Part shown: in pieces, positions 1 to 6,208 of the stretch | Numbering within the stretch: position 1 is the first letter of the stretch | Layout of the letters: every line of letters begins with the position of its first letter | Assembly (NCBI GenBank): GCA_009827205.1 | Contig: WUAK01000136.1 | Coordinates: 1 to 7,510, forward strand | Length of the DNA stretch: 7,510 nt | From: Phycisphaeraceae bacterium | GTDB taxonomy: Bacteria > Planctomycetota > Phycisphaerae > Phycisphaerales > UBA1924 | Direction of reading: 5' to 3' | Notes under the pieces: generated by a model | Databases searched by the model: none | What the model was told of the DNA's origin: nothing | Seen by the model: only the letters and a program-made list of their open reading frames with translations | Made by a program: the position numbers and the translations under genes

Positions 1-52
1 CGTCGCTGATCAGACGCAATCAAGTTCACCAAGCCGAGACCCGCTGACTCTG

Positions 53-865
53 TTGGCGGGTTTTGGTATGCGCGTCGATCACGTGCTCAAGGGCGCGGGC
101 AACTTCACAAAGTTTGCCGCCGCGACAGCGCATGGTTTGGCGACGCCCTGGACTTGGCTCAAGTGGGACCGGTTTGCGAAGCAGCTTTTCTTCATCGGAA
201 CGATGAGTATCCCTGTGCTTGCGATCACGGGCGCGTTCATCGGGATGATCCTGGCGATCGAGGGCTACCTCCAGTTCGCTGCGATCGGTCAGGAAGTCCG
301 CCTTGGCGGTGTGATCAACATCTCGCTCACGAAGCAGATCGGGCCGGTGCTCGCTGCGGTAATTCTGGCAGGGCGTGTGGGCTGCTCGCTGACGGCGGAG
401 CTTGGCTCGATGCGTGTAACGGAGCAGCTCGACGCGATGCGATCGATGGCAGCCGACCCGATCCGTGTTCTCGTGTGCCCGCGTGTTGCGGCGTGCGTGC
501 TCATGATCCCAGCGCTGACAGTCGTCTCCAACGCGTGCGGCGTCTTCGGCGGGTGGTGGGTCACGACGCAGGTCTACGAAGCCAACAGCGATCAGTTCTG
601 GCGTTACTCGGCAGCGCTTGTGACCTGGTTTGATCTCTTCAATGGGATTACCAAGAGCATCGTGTTCGGGTTCGCGATCGGGCTGATCAGCTGCTACAAG
701 GGATTCAACTGTCGCCCTGGCGCGGTCGGAGTTGGCCGCGCAACGACTGATTCGTTCGTGACGAGTTTCCTCGCGATCGTCGCGATCAATCTGGTGCTTG
801 CCAAGCTGCTCAACGAGTTGGACCTTTGGCGCACGGGCGGCGTGCTCCGGGCGGTGTTTACCTGA
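53..865 (+). CDS. mlaE: MlaE-family ABC transporter permease (phospholipid/lipid transport)
   Basis: This is the inner-membrane permease of an Mla-type ABC system, which moves phospholipids or related lipids between the inner and outer membranes with an MlaF ATPase and an MlaD substrate-binding protein. The family signature is clear: a GxFIGM segment in the first membrane helix (residues 60-65), then QIGPVLAAVILAGR (95-108) and the conserved cytoplasmic block TAELGSMRVTEQLDAM (114-129), then GRATTDSFV near the C-terminus (228-236). About five hydrophobic segments are visible (near 47-72, 95-110, 145-168, 203-218, 234-252). The length, about 265-270 residues, is normal. The start is uncertain. 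TTG at 53 has no clear Shine-Dalgarno, ATG at 68 (residue 6) follows a weak GGCGGG, and the frame stays open to the window edge, although codon use upstream of 53 looks non-coding. No mlaF or mlaD follows, because the next gene converges on it. Confidence 0.93.
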   Translation: MAGFGMRVDHVLKGAGNFTKFAAATAHGLATPWTWLKWDRFAKQLFFIGTMSIPVLAITGAFIGMILAIEGYLQFAAIGQEVRLGGVINISLTKQIGPVLAAVILAGRVGCSLTAELGSMRVTEQLDAMRSMAADPIRVLVCPRVAACVLMIPALTVVSNACGVFGGWWVTTQVYEANSDQFWRYSAALVTWFDLFNGITKSIVFGFAIGLISCYKGFNCRPGAVGVGRATTDSFVTSFLAIVAINLVLAKLLNELDLWRTGGVLRAVFT

Positions 866-1654
866 TCAACCGGCCTGGGTCTTGAGATCTTCTTCTGTCA
901 CTCGCTTCGGCGCGAAGAAGAACGCAGCGGCAAGCGCAAACACCACACCCGCAACCCCCGCGAGCATGAAGTCCCAGCCGAACTCGAGTGACGCGTCGTT
1001 GTCGAACTGGGGCTTGGGTCTCGACACGGGCGGGATCGATGTCATCGCGGCGTCGTACTGCCAGGTGCCCTCGAGAAGCTCGCCTTCTTTGGGAGGTTCG
1101 TTGCCGCGCCGCTTCGAGGGGTACGCGAGACGCTCGTGCACGATCTCGCCCGACTCTTTGAGTTCGTAGAGATCGAACATCCAGCCGTTGTTCCAGACTT
1201 CGCCCCATGTCCGGTGGTCGGTTCCTGGGGGCGGGGTGCGGACGACGATGACAAGGCGGTCGTCGAGTGTGTCGTCAAGGATGCCTTGCATCGCGTCCTT
1301 GCCGCTCATGCCCTTGACGAGCACGAACCTGTAGACGCGGAGCCAGTCTTCGTAGCGCCTGAGATCGGGCAAGAAATCGAGTTCGTTTGGGATTGTTTCG
1401 CGGATGCGGAGCGACTCGTCACCGAAGCTGACGTTGACGTACACCTGGTCGTTTTCCGACGTTTCCTCGCTGAACTTCACTTCATTCAGACCGAACACAA
1501 AGTGCTCATCGACAACAGGGGAGAAATAGGCCCGAGCGGGCAGCTCATTCTCGTTGTAGTTTGCGATCTTCTTCGCGAGCGACGCGACAGCGATCACAAA
1601 CGCCACGACGGAGAGCGCCATGACGGTTGCGGTAACAGGTCTCTTTGGTCTCAT
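866..1654 (-). CDS. Uncharacterised protein with a membrane segment at each end, last gene of the oxidase operon
   Basis: I do not recognise a family for this 262-residue protein. It has a basic N-terminus (MRPKRP), a hydrophobic segment at about 8-27, a polar domain of about 200 residues, a second hydrophobic segment at about 228-248 (ending FFFAPKR), and a short charged tail. The basic flanks suggest both ends are cytoplasmic and the central domain lies outside the inner membrane. That domain is rich in aromatic and acidic residues (RRYEDWLRVYRF at 99-110; WGEVWNNGWMFDLYEL at 150-165) and contains no cysteine, so it has no haem c or thiol-copper site. The ATG lies 27 bp after coxD and has a good AGGGAA ribosome site, so it is probably co-transcribed and translated. 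Its place suggests an assembly or accessory role for the oxidase, but that is inferred from context only. The stop codon abuts the stop of mlaE. Confidence 0.85.
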   Translation of the reverse strand: MRPKRPVTATVMALSVVAFVIAVASLAKKIANYNENELPARAYFSPVVDEHFVFGLNEVKFSEETSENDQVYVNVSFGDESLRIRETIPNELDFLPDLRRYEDWLRVYRFVLVKGMSGKDAMQGILDDTLDDRLVIVVRTPPPGTDHRTWGEVWNNGWMFDLYELKESGEIVHERLAYPSKRRGNEPPKEGELLEGTWQYDAAMTSIPPVSRPKPQFDNDASLEFGWDFMLAGVAGVVFALAAAFFFAPKRVTEEDLKTQAG

Positions 1655-1681
1655 GATTCCCTGGTGTGCAGCGGCGAGTGT

Positions 1682-2431
1682 TTAGCCCTCGCTCTCGCCT
1701 TGATCTTCGTCGGTGTGCTCATCGTCGTGATGCTCACCGTGATCGCCGTGCCCGTGATCGTCGTGACCGTCGTCGAGGCCTTCCCAGACTCCTGTGGAGA
1801 AGAGGCCGGGCGTAAGGCCCGAGTGCGAGCGGCTTTGCCACGCGTCGGACAGCTCTGAGCCGCTGCCGTGATGGTCCTTCTTGTGGGAGTTGTAGTCCTC
1901 GATGCCGTGCTCAGCGATGTAGTTGTCTTTGACGCGCATGTACACGGGGCCCGCTGCTGACTTGATGTCATCGCGCCCCTGTGACAGGCCGTATTCACCG
2001 AACCCGACGCCTGATCCGCCGCTGACCACTTCGCCCGAGCGCCACTCGGTGACGAGGCCTCGGCTGTTGAGATCGAGCGCGGTGAACATGATGAAGAGCC
2101 AGACGGCAAAGAGCGTAAAGAGGAAGAGCAGGACGTTGATGCCGCTGTCGTAGCGGAGCTGCATGAAGAAGAGCGCAACGAGCCCGCCCTTGATGCAGGC
2201 GATACCCATCGCGAGGACGACGTTGACCCATCCGGGAATGATCCAGCCCCATTCGTAGGCGGCGTGCTTCTCGAACTGCGCCTGGAACACCGTGAGGATG
2301 GTGAAGAACAGGAGCGCGAGGAGGACACCGAGCAGGATCTGCCATGGCACGATGACGTGACCGTGATGGCCGTCGGCGTGGAACCCGTGCGGATCGGCTG
2401 GGTTGTATTCGTGTTCTTGTGCGTGGCTCAT
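1682..2431 (-). CDS. coxD: Cytochrome c oxidase subunit IV (prokaryotic COX4 family) with long His/Asp-rich C-terminal tail
   Basis: This is the small accessory subunit of haem-copper oxidases, thought to stabilise the core complex. The first 121 residues match the family: a polar His-rich start (seven His in the first 25 residues), then three membrane helices at about 28-50, 67-90 and 99-118, with the typical LVALFFMQLRYD stretch (84-95) closing helix 2. Family members are usually about 100-120 residues; this one has 249. The extra 128 residues include a Gly/Ser-rich linker (133-150), a middle part with no recognised domain, and a final block from about 220 to 240 made mostly of His, Asp, Glu and Gly. 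If the N-terminus is cytoplasmic, as in CyoD of the related bo3 oxidase, the tail is periplasmic. It starts 15 bp after coxC with only a weak AAAGAG ribosome site. The subunit IV call is firm; the role of the tail is unknown. Confidence 0.88.
   Translation of the reverse strand: MSHAQEHEYNPADPHGFHADGHHGHVIVPWQILLGVLLALLFFTILTVFQAQFEKHAAYEWGWIIPGWVNVVLAMGIACIKGGLVALFFMQLRYDSGINVLLFLFTLFAVWLFIMFTALDLNSRGLVTEWRSGEVVSGGSGVGFGEYGLSQGRDDIKSAAGPVYMRVKDNYIAEHGIEDYNSHKKDHHGSGSELSDAWQSRSHSGLTPGLFSTGVWEGLDDGHDDHGHGDHGEHHDDEHTDEDQGESEG
1712..1774 (-). other. His/Asp/Gly low-complexity block in the CoxD tail
   Basis: Residues 220-240 of CoxD consist almost entirely of His, Asp, Glu and Gly in a DxHxDH-like pattern. 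The DNA shows the matching low complexity, with repeated gtgatcg and gtcgtg-type words. This composition is typical of disordered metal-binding segments. Copper or zinc binding is an inference; no defined fold or known site is visible. Confidence 0.6.
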
Positions 2432-2446
2432 GGTGATGCTCTTTGG

Positions 2447-3145
2447 TTAGTGGACGAGGTACAGGAGCGGGAAGAGGAAGATCCAGACAAGGTCGACGAT
2501 GTGCCAGTAGAGACCCACGCCTTCCATCATGGTGTAGTGCGTCGGGCCGTAGGCACCCTTGCCCTGGCGGTATATCAGCCAGGCGATAAGGACCATGCCC
2601 CCGATGACGTGTGTCGCGTGGATGCCCGTGGAGACGTAGTAGATGCTCCACCAGACGTTCTCGTGGGCGTGCTGGGCGAACGGGTAGTCGAAGAGCGAGC
2701 CGGGCCGTTTGCCCTCGCTCCACTTGGGTATGTACTCGAAGACGAGTTTGATGACCAGGAAGGCCGCGGCGCAGAGCCAGGTGATCAGAAGGTTGATGCG
2801 TGCCCAGAACTGCTGGTTGAGCTGCACGTTGCGGATCGCCATCGCGATCGTGAAACTGGAGATCAGCAGGACAACCGTGTTGAGCCCGCCCCATCTCCAG
2901 TCGAGGTAGCTCGAGCCCGCGGCGATCGACTCGGGATACATCATCCGGAAGATCGCGTACGCGCAGAACATGCCCGAGAAGAGGAGCACCTCAGTCGCGA
3001 GGAAGAGCCAGATGCCTATCTTGGCGGCATCAAACTCGTCGTCCGCGTTGCGCCAGTGGTGGCCGTGGGTATACCGCTGCCAGAGCGGTACCTTCTCATT
3101 CCCGGGTTCTGGGAGTGCGGGTTGGTGGGTGTCGATACTTGCCAT
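2447..3145 (-). CDS. coxC: Cytochrome c oxidase subunit III
   Basis: This is the third core subunit of the aa3/caa3 oxidase. It has no redox centre, binds lipid and supports proton uptake and stability of subunit I. The 232-residue protein shows five membrane helices at about 42-66, 87-106, 115-137, 166-192 and 211-231. Five is the short bacterial form; mitochondrial subunit III has seven. Family hallmarks are FLATEVLLFSG (48-58, with the conserved Glu52), the His-containing STGIHATHVIGG (172-183), and the C-terminal YWHIVDLVWIFLFPLLYL (213-230). The N-terminal 40 residues are polar and presumably cytoplasmic. The ATG follows coxA by 40 bp, with an AGAGGAAG ribosome site (3153-3160) about nine bases upstream. 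It is a separate gene, not fused to subunit I as in Thermus caa3. Confidence 0.96.
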   Translation of the reverse strand: MASIDTHQPALPEPGNEKVPLWQRYTHGHHWRNADDEFDAAKIGIWLFLATEVLLFSGMFCAYAIFRMMYPESIAAGSSYLDWRWGGLNTVVLLISSFTIAMAIRNVQLNQQFWARINLLITWLCAAAFLVIKLVFEYIPKWSEGKRPGSLFDYPFAQHAHENVWWSIYYVSTGIHATHVIGGMVLIAWLIYRQGKGAYGPTHYTMMEGVGLYWHIVDLVWIFLFPLLYLVH

Positions 3146-3185
3146 CAGGAGACTTCCTCTTTTTGAGGTCTGGTCCTTGCTTCAG

Positions 3186-4961
3186 TCAGTGCTTGTGTCC
3201 GCCGGGTGTCTGCTCGGGGAGCGGGTAGTCCTTCGGATCCCAGCCCGGGGGCACGACCTCGTCGAAGTCGTACGGGCCGTGGGTTAGGACAGGCTCGTGG
3301 TGGAAGTTGTGCTCGATGGGCGGGGTCTCGGTTTCCCACTCGAGCGTGAGGCCGCCCCATGGGTTCTGAGGCGCTTTCTCACCCAGGAAGAGTGAGTGCA
3401 AGAACACCACAAGGTGAACCACAAACCCGAGCGCGAGGATGAGCGAGCCGTACGTTGAGATCTGGTGCAGGAGCGTGAACTCGTCGACGTAGCTGGCATA
3501 GCGGCGAGGCATGCCTTGTGTTCCGAGGAAGAACTGGGTGAAGAAGGTCATGTTGAAACCGATGAAGACGAGTGCACACCCGAGTGCGCCGCCCTTCTCG
3601 CTGTACATGCGTCCGAACATCTTGGGCCACCAGTGGTGGAGACCAGCGAGGAAGGCGATGACGGTGCCGCCGAACATGACGTAGTGGAAGTGCGCGACGA
3701 CGAAGTACGAATCGTGCAGGTGGAGGTCGGTTGAGAGCGTGCCCAGAGGCAGGCCGGTCAGGCCGCCGATCGAGAATAGGAAGAGGAACGCAAACACGTA
3801 GAGCATGGGCGTCGTGAATGTGATCGAGCCCTTGTAGAGCGAGGCGATCCAGTTGAACACCTTCACGGCGGTCGGGATCGCGACGAAGAATGTCAGGAAG
3901 CTGAACACCATTGCCGCCAGTTCGCCCTGGCTGGTGAACATGTGGTGACCCCACACAAGGAAGCTGATCGCCGCGATGGCGAGCGAACTGAACGCGATCG
4001 CGCGGTAGCCGAAGATTCGTTTGCGGCAGTGAATTGCGAGCACATCACTGATGATGCCCATCGCGGGCAGGATCATCACATACACCACGGGGTGGCTGTA
4101 GAACCAGAAGAAGTGCTGGAAGAGGACGGGGTCACCGCCCAGGCCCGGGTCGAAGATGCCGATCTGCAGAACCCGTTCGAAGATGAGCAGGAGCAGCGTG
4201 ACACCGATGACTGGCGTCGCGAGCACCTGGATGATCGAGGTCGAGTAGACGGCCCAGATGAACAGGGGCATATCGAACCAGCCCATGCCGGGTGCACGCA
4301 GCTTGTGCGTCGTCACGATGAAGTTCAGGCCCGTGAAGATCGAGCTGAACCCGAGGATGAACGCAGCGAGCACCATCGCGATGACCTGCGGCTGTCCTGT
4401 CGTTGTTGTTGAATAAGGCGTATAGAACGTCCAGCCCGTGTCAACACCGCCCATCAGGATGGAGAAGACACCGAAGAGTGAGCCGAAGACATAGACGTAC
4501 CAGCTTGCGAGGTTGAGCCTCGGGAACGCAACGTCCTTGGCGCCAAGCATGAGAGGCAGGAAGAAGTTGCCGAGTGAAGCGGGGATGGCGGGAATGATGA
4601 ACATGAACACCATGATCGCGCCGTGCATGGTCATCACGCGGTTGTACGCCTGCCCCGCTGCTGCCTGGCTCACAGTCTCGCCTTCGGCGAAGAACGCAAG
4701 TGCAGCACCAGTCAGGTTGCCGGTCTCATCAATTCGAGTTGGTTCGAGCAGCTCGATGCGGAGAGCCAGCGCGGCAACGCCGCCCAAGAAGAACATGAAC
4801 AGCACAGCGAAGAGGTACATGACGCCGATCTTCTTGTGATCGACGGTGGTCATCCAATCCCACACCGTGGCGATCGGGCCGTACTTCGGATTCAGGTACG
4901 AACCCTCATCGTGGTGACCGTGGTCACCGAGCTGGTCCAGATTTCGATCAACGGTCGTCAT
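3186..4961 (-). CDS. coxA: Cytochrome c oxidase subunit I, A2-type haem-copper oxidase (caa3)
   Basis: This is the catalytic subunit, which reduces O2 to water at a haem a3-CuB centre and pumps protons across the inner membrane. The 591-residue protein has the family's roughly twelve helices. Expected ligands are visible: His113 and His426 for haem a, His424 for haem a3, and His290, His339 and His340 for CuB, with Tyr294 placed for the His-Tyr crosslink. K-channel residues Thr364 and Lys367 are present, as are the D-channel entry Asp143, the asparagines 132, 150 and 213, the Mg-site pair His416-Asp417 and the haem-propionate arginines 486-487. The usual D-channel Glu (GHPEVY) is missing; YSHPVVY at 288-294 places the enzyme in the A2 group. 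The loop between helices 1 and 2 (about 69-111) is longer than usual. Both ends are His-rich (HGHH at 14-17; six His between 551 and 591). A strong ribosome site lies 7 bases before the ATG. Confidence 0.98.
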   Translation of the reverse strand: MTTVDRNLDQLGDHGHHDEGSYLNPKYGPIATVWDWMTTVDHKKIGVMYLFAVLFMFFLGGVAALALRIELLEPTRIDETGNLTGAALAFFAEGETVSQAAAGQAYNRVMTMHGAIMVFMFIIPAIPASLGNFFLPLMLGAKDVAFPRLNLASWYVYVFGSLFGVFSILMGGVDTGWTFYTPYSTTTTGQPQVIAMVLAAFILGFSSIFTGLNFIVTTHKLRAPGMGWFDMPLFIWAVYSTSIIQVLATPVIGVTLLLLIFERVLQIGIFDPGLGGDPVLFQHFFWFYSHPVVYVMILPAMGIISDVLAIHCRKRIFGYRAIAFSSLAIAAISFLVWGHHMFTSQGELAAMVFSFLTFFVAIPTAVKVFNWIASLYKGSITFTTPMLYVFAFLFLFSIGGLTGLPLGTLSTDLHLHDSYFVVAHFHYVMFGGTVIAFLAGLHHWWPKMFGRMYSEKGGALGCALVFIGFNMTFFTQFFLGTQGMPRRYASYVDEFTLLHQISTYGSLILALGFVVHLVVFLHSLFLGEKAPQNPWGGLTLEWETETPPIEHNFHHEPVLTHGPYDFDEVVPPGWDPKDYPLPEQTPGGHKH

Positions 4962-4967
4962 GACTCG

Positions 4968-4975
4968 TTCCTTCC
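4968..4975 (-). promoter_or_regulatory. Strong Shine-Dalgarno of coxA
   Basis: The - strand reads GGAAGGAA here, with the AAGGA core 7 bases before the coxA ATG. It is the best ribosome binding site in the window and fixes the coxA start. Its first two G residues form the end of the nearer hairpin, so the core sits directly against the stem. Confidence 0.8.
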
Positions 4976-5013
4976 GCTGCTCTCAGCGGTCTGACTCGGC
5001 GGCTCGCCCGCCG
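4974..5013 (-). promoter_or_regulatory. Two tandem hairpins between coxB and coxA
   Basis: The 62-bp coxB-coxA gap holds two perfect 6-bp inverted repeats. The distal one pairs 5008-5013 with 4997-5002 (CGGCGG/CCGCCG, 5-base loop). The proximal one pairs 4984-4989 with 4974-4979 (CCGCTG/CAGCGG, loop AGAG in the mRNA). Neither is followed by a U-tract, so an intrinsic terminator is unlikely. More plausible roles are mRNA processing, protection of the downstream message, or control of coxA translation, since the proximal stem touches the coxA ribosome site. The repeats are seen directly; the function is inferred. Confidence 0.45.
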
Positions 5014-5023
5014 GAAACTACTC

Positions 5024-6208
5024 TTACTCCCCGCCGTTTGCGGCGGCTTCGAGCTCGGCGGCCTCGGCCTCGAGCTCCTCGTATCCAGGGATCGGTGTGC
5101 CCGGATCTCTGTCGGACAGGCTCCGCATGTACGCGATCACACCCCGCATCTCGACATCACTCAGCTGACCATCGAATGAAGGCATTGCATTGGCGAAGCC
5201 TGCTTTCACCTTCGCACCGGGCAGGATGATGGACTCGCGGATGTAGTTGTCCCACTCGTCGGGCCTTGCATCGAGAGTCTCTTGCGTGAGTGAATCCGCA
5301 TTCGTGAACTCGCGCGGGTACCCCCAAGCGTCTTTCCACGTCGGTCCTGTACCAACACCACCGTCAACGGTGTGGCACACGGCGCACTTGGCCTGCCAGA
5401 CAAGAGCACCAACCTCGGCTGGAGGCGTGACCGCGTCGTAGGGAGGTGTGTTCAGCCAGGTTTGGTAGTACGAGGGTTCGACAACACGCAAGACTGCGAC
5501 CATTTCTGAGTGCGAATCGCCGCAGTACTCGGCGCAGTAGACGATGTGATCGCGGTAGGCGAATTCGTTGTCATTCTTGTCCGTTGCGGTCATCACACGC
5601 TCATCAGCGCCCGAGCGATCCAGCGCGTTTGCGGTGAACACATAGGGCGTGTAGCGGTTGGGCATGACATCCAGCTTCGTGCGGAAGTCGGGCACCCAAA
5701 ATGCGTGGATCACATCGGAGGAGTTCATCCGGAGCCTGACAGGTGTCTCGGCTGGGACTACAAAGATCGGGACGTTGTTGTTGCCGCCCAGCGTCGTGAA
5801 CTCGCTTGCACCGATGCCGGTGGAGTAGGTCATCGACCACGCCCACTTCTGACCGACGAGGTCGATCTGCTCGGCGTAGCTCGGCGCCATCTGAGCTCTC
5901 ATGTATCCGTTGAAGCCCCAGAAAAACATGACAGCCAGGAGCAGCGAAGGGATCACCGACCAGGCGATCTCGAGCGGCGTGTTGTGGCTCGGGCTTGGCT
6001 CGGCGGGGACGCCCTCTCTGCGGCGGTACTTGACCATGCAGTAGCCCATGATGCCCATGAGCAGCACGAAGAAGAACACGCTGACCCACCAGATAAACAG
6101 GAAGACCGCGTCGGAGCCGCCCAGACCCGAACCGACCAATGAGTCGGCCTTCTGCCCGAAGAACAGCTTGATGACGAAGTCATTGATACCGGCCAGAGTT
6201 GCCGTCAT
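5024..6208 (-). CDS. coxB: Cytochrome c oxidase subunit II with fused C-terminal cytochrome c domain (caa3 type)
   Basis: Subunit II takes electrons through the binuclear CuA centre and passes them to subunit I; here the donor cytochrome c is fused on. Two membrane helices (about 34-60 and 80-102) come first, with Glu80 in NTPLEIAWSVIP at the K-channel entry position. The periplasmic cupredoxin domain has the electron-entry aromatics Trp122 and Trp124 and a full CuA set: His168 (DVIHAFW), then Cys225, Glu227, Cys229, His233 and Met236 in CAEYCGDSHSEM. A class I cytochrome c domain follows at about 262-365, with CAVCH at 275-279 and a likely axial Met342 (AMPSF). The protein ends in a Glu/Ala-rich tail. 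At 394 residues it has the size expected for a caa3 subunit II. No cleavable signal peptide or lipobox is obvious. The ATG overlaps the sco stop as ATGA, and GGAG lies 7 bases upstream, which suggests translational coupling to sco. Confidence 0.97.
   Translation of the reverse strand: MTATLAGINDFVIKLFFGQKADSLVGSGLGGSDAVFLFIWWVSVFFFVLLMGIMGYCMVKYRRREGVPAEPSPSHNTPLEIAWSVIPSLLLAVMFFWGFNGYMRAQMAPSYAEQIDLVGQKWAWSMTYSTGIGASEFTTLGGNNNVPIFVVPAETPVRLRMNSSDVIHAFWVPDFRTKLDVMPNRYTPYVFTANALDRSGADERVMTATDKNDNEFAYRDHIVYCAEYCGDSHSEMVAVLRVVEPSYYQTWLNTPPYDAVTPPAEVGALVWQAKCAVCHTVDGGVGTGPTWKDAWGYPREFTNADSLTQETLDARPDEWDNYIRESIILPGAKVKAGFANAMPSFDGQLSDVEMRGVIAYMRSLSDRDPGTPIPGYEELEAEAAELEAAANGGE

Noticed and set aside
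7..12. tgatca palindrome at 7-12, repeated at 863-868 on either side of mlaE
   Set aside because: Six-base words recur by chance, and the second copy is explained by the two facing TGA stops; no att-like or repeat structure surrounds them.
1..52. Possible upstream extension of mlaE or a separate leader peptide
   Set aside because: The frame is open to the edge, but codon use is unlike the gene body and no ATG or ribosome site is visible; it is more likely intergenic.
1136..1858. + strand open frame of about 240 codons opposite the last operon gene and coxD
   Set aside because: The reverse strand has good starts, ribosome sites and membrane segments, and the antisense product has no motif. 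Its valine-rich hydrophobic stretch is the complement of the CoxD His/Asp block.
1995..2894. Second long - strand open frame overlapping coxD and coxC in another phase
   Set aside because: Its Arg/Pro/His-rich composition is typical of an out-of-phase reading; the true phase gives clear subunit III and IV proteins.
2264..3166. Long + strand open frame (about 300 codons) antisense to coxC and coxD
   Set aside because: It is rich in Asp, Glu, Arg and Val with no recognisable domain and lies opposite two well-supported genes; this is the usual artefact of codon bias in GC-rich DNA.
3151..3170. Possible hairpin (CCTC-AAAAA-GAGG plus a bulged 3-bp extension) hiding the coxC ribosome site
   Set aside because: Only four contiguous pairs, with a bulge, in a 40-bp gap; too weak to call a regulator from sequence alone.
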